In this document: in pieces, positions 63,117 to 64,000 of the stretch | Numbering within the stretch: position 1 is the stretch's first letter | How the letters are laid out: each line of letters starts with the position of its first letter | Assembly: GCF_016907435.1 (NCBI RefSeq) | Contig: NZ_JAFBBZ010000001.1 | Span: forward strand, 2,046,001 to 2,110,000 | Length of the DNA stretch: 64,000 nucleotides | Reading direction: 5' to 3' | Source of the DNA: Nocardioides salarius | Lineage (GTDB): Bacteria > Actinomycetota > Actinomycetes > Propionibacteriales > Nocardioidaceae | The notes under the pieces: generated by a model | What the model was told of the DNA's origin: nothing | The model's input: the letters and a program-made list of their open reading frames with translations, nothing else | The model's database searches: none | Made by a program: the position numbers and the translations under genes

Positions 63117-64000
63117 GCGTGGGGTCCTTCCTGGAGCTTCTGCTCGTGGTGGAGCCGGAGCGCGAAGAGCTCCGACGGGGAGATGGGCATCGAGGTGATC
63201 GGGAATCCCTCGGCGTCCTCGATGGCCGAGGCGAAGACGGCCGCCGACGGGATGACCCCGGCCTCGCCGGCGCCCTTGAGCCCCAACGGGTTCAGCGGCG
63301 AGGGCGTCTCCAGGTGGTCGATCTCGATCCGCTTCGGGACCTCGCTGACGTAGGGCATCAGGAAGTCCATGAACGAGGCGTTCTCGAGCTGTCCGTGCTC
63401 GTTGTAGGCCATCCGCTCGTAGAGCGCCCCGCCCACCCCCTGGGCGACGCCACCGTGGACCTGGCCCTCGACGATGAGCGGGTTGATCAGGTTGCCGCAG
63501 TCGTGCACCACGGCGTAGCGCAGGATCGTGATCTCGGCGGTGTCCGGGTCGGTCTCGACCACGACGGCGTGCATGCCGTTGGCGAACGTGGAGCGCGGCG
63601 GGGAGTAGTAGTCCCTGCCCTCCAGACCCGGTTCGTCGTCCTCGGCCACGGGCGGCTTGCTCGGGTCGCCGACCACGAACTGGGTCGCTGCCTTCGACGC
63701 CTCGTCGAAGGCGTAGCGCAGCGGGTTGGAGAGGACCGCGATGGTGCCGAGCTCGATGCGGCTGCCCGGGGCGCCCTTCACCTGCACGACCCCGTTGACG
63801 ATCTCGAGGTCCTCGGGGGTGGTCTCCAGGGCATCCGCGGCGATCCGCAGCACCTTCTCACGGGTCTTGCGTGCCGCCAGGGCGATCGCCGAACCGCTCA
63901 TGACCGCGGCCCGCGAGGCGAAGGTCCCCACCGAGTACGGCGAGCGCCGGGTGTCGCCGGTGACGACCTCGACGTCCTCGAAGGGGACCCCGAGCTCGTC
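63113..64000 (-). CDS. Molybdenum hydroxylase large subunit, xanthine dehydrogenase/CoxL family (5' end outside window)
   Basis: About 295 C-terminal codons are present; the frame is open to the right edge, so the start lies beyond it. Typical C-terminal features are YSVGTFASRAAVMSG, the cofactor-binding VHDCGNLINPLIVEGQVHGG, and the catalytic Glu in LGLKGAGEAGVIPS. Proteins of this family hydroxylate N-heterocycles or aldehydes with water as the oxygen source; only a subset oxidise CO. The motif that marks true CO dehydrogenases lies outside the window. With the amidase, hyuAB and ring-opening hydrolase, a heterocycle hydroxylase is favoured. Confidence 0.9.
   Translation of the reverse strand, partial: DELGVPFEDVEVVTGDTRRSPYSVGTFASRAAVMSGSAIALAARKTREKVLRIAADALETTPEDLEIVNGVVQVKGAPGSRIELGTIAVLSNPLRYAFDEASKAATQFVVGDPSKPPVAEDDEPGLEGRDYYSPPRSTFANGMHAVVVETDPDTAEITILRYAVVHDCGNLINPLIVEGQVHGGVAQGVGGALYERMAYNEHGQLENASFMDFLMPYVSEVPKRIEIDHLETPSPLNPLGLKGAGEAGVIPSAAVFASAIEDAEGFPITSMPISPSELFALRLHHEQKLQEGPHA

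Noticed and set aside
63113..64000. Reading the CoxL/CoxG genes as a carbon monoxide dehydrogenase
   Set aside because: The motif that marks true CO dehydrogenases is outside the window, and the neighbours (amidase, HyuAB, carbamate kinase, barbiturase-like hydrolase) fit heterocycle hydroxylation better.

Overview
The window is very GC-rich, with strong G/C bias at codon third positions and many GTG starts. Neighbouring genes are often joined by 4-base ATGA/GTGA stop-start overlaps, and TANNNT boxes repeatedly sit 6-7 bases before start codons, as in leaderless transcripts. With F420-type and fused AlkB-rubredoxin proteins, this points to a high-GC actinobacterium. Nocardioides or a close relative is my best guess from general resemblance; no marker gene proves it. 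I see no rRNA, tRNA or CRISPR array.

Bases 1-14,500 look like an accessory region: low coding density, several gaps of 300-400 bases, regulators without clear partners and an insertion sequence. It holds the end of a ferredoxin reductase, an acyltransferase, TetR/MarR regulators, a BtrH-like protein, a first TetR-MMPL exporter pair, and a TetR-thioesterase pair divergent from a cytochrome P450. It ends with an AbiE-like two-gene system in which an IS5-family element has split the first gene and a one-base shift has broken the second.

Bases 14,800-50,800 are dense and look chromosomal. Main units are: an FMO/BASS transporter/epimerase/SDR operon divergent from an AraC regulator; a sulfatase; inorganic pyrophosphatase; an LLM flavoprotein; a RecQ helicase fused to a phosphoribosyltransferase-like domain and flanked by inverted copies of a 46-base repeat; an M13 peptidase; an M15-type lipoprotein; an MFS exporter; an alkane hydroxylase operon (AlkB-rubredoxin, ferredoxin, TetR) with a clear operator; an ACT-malic enzyme; a second TetR-MMPL pair; glutathione peroxidase; and a MoxR-DUF58-DUF4129 operon whose moxR has lost its expected stop codon.

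Bases 50,900-64,000 look catabolic. A CoA-transferase/carboxyltransferase pair (+) converges on a long minus-strand series: molybdenum hydroxylase large subunit (cut by the window end), CoxG-like protein, amidase, hydantoinase/oxoprolinase A and B, NmrA-like protein, carbamate kinase and a ring-opening amidohydrolase of the barbiturase/cyanuric acid hydrolase family. The set fits oxidation of an N-heterocycle, hydrolytic ring opening, deamidation and carbamoyl recovery. Barbiturate or another pyrimidine-type ring is the best candidate substrate, and this cluster is the strongest candidate for an undescribed pathway here.
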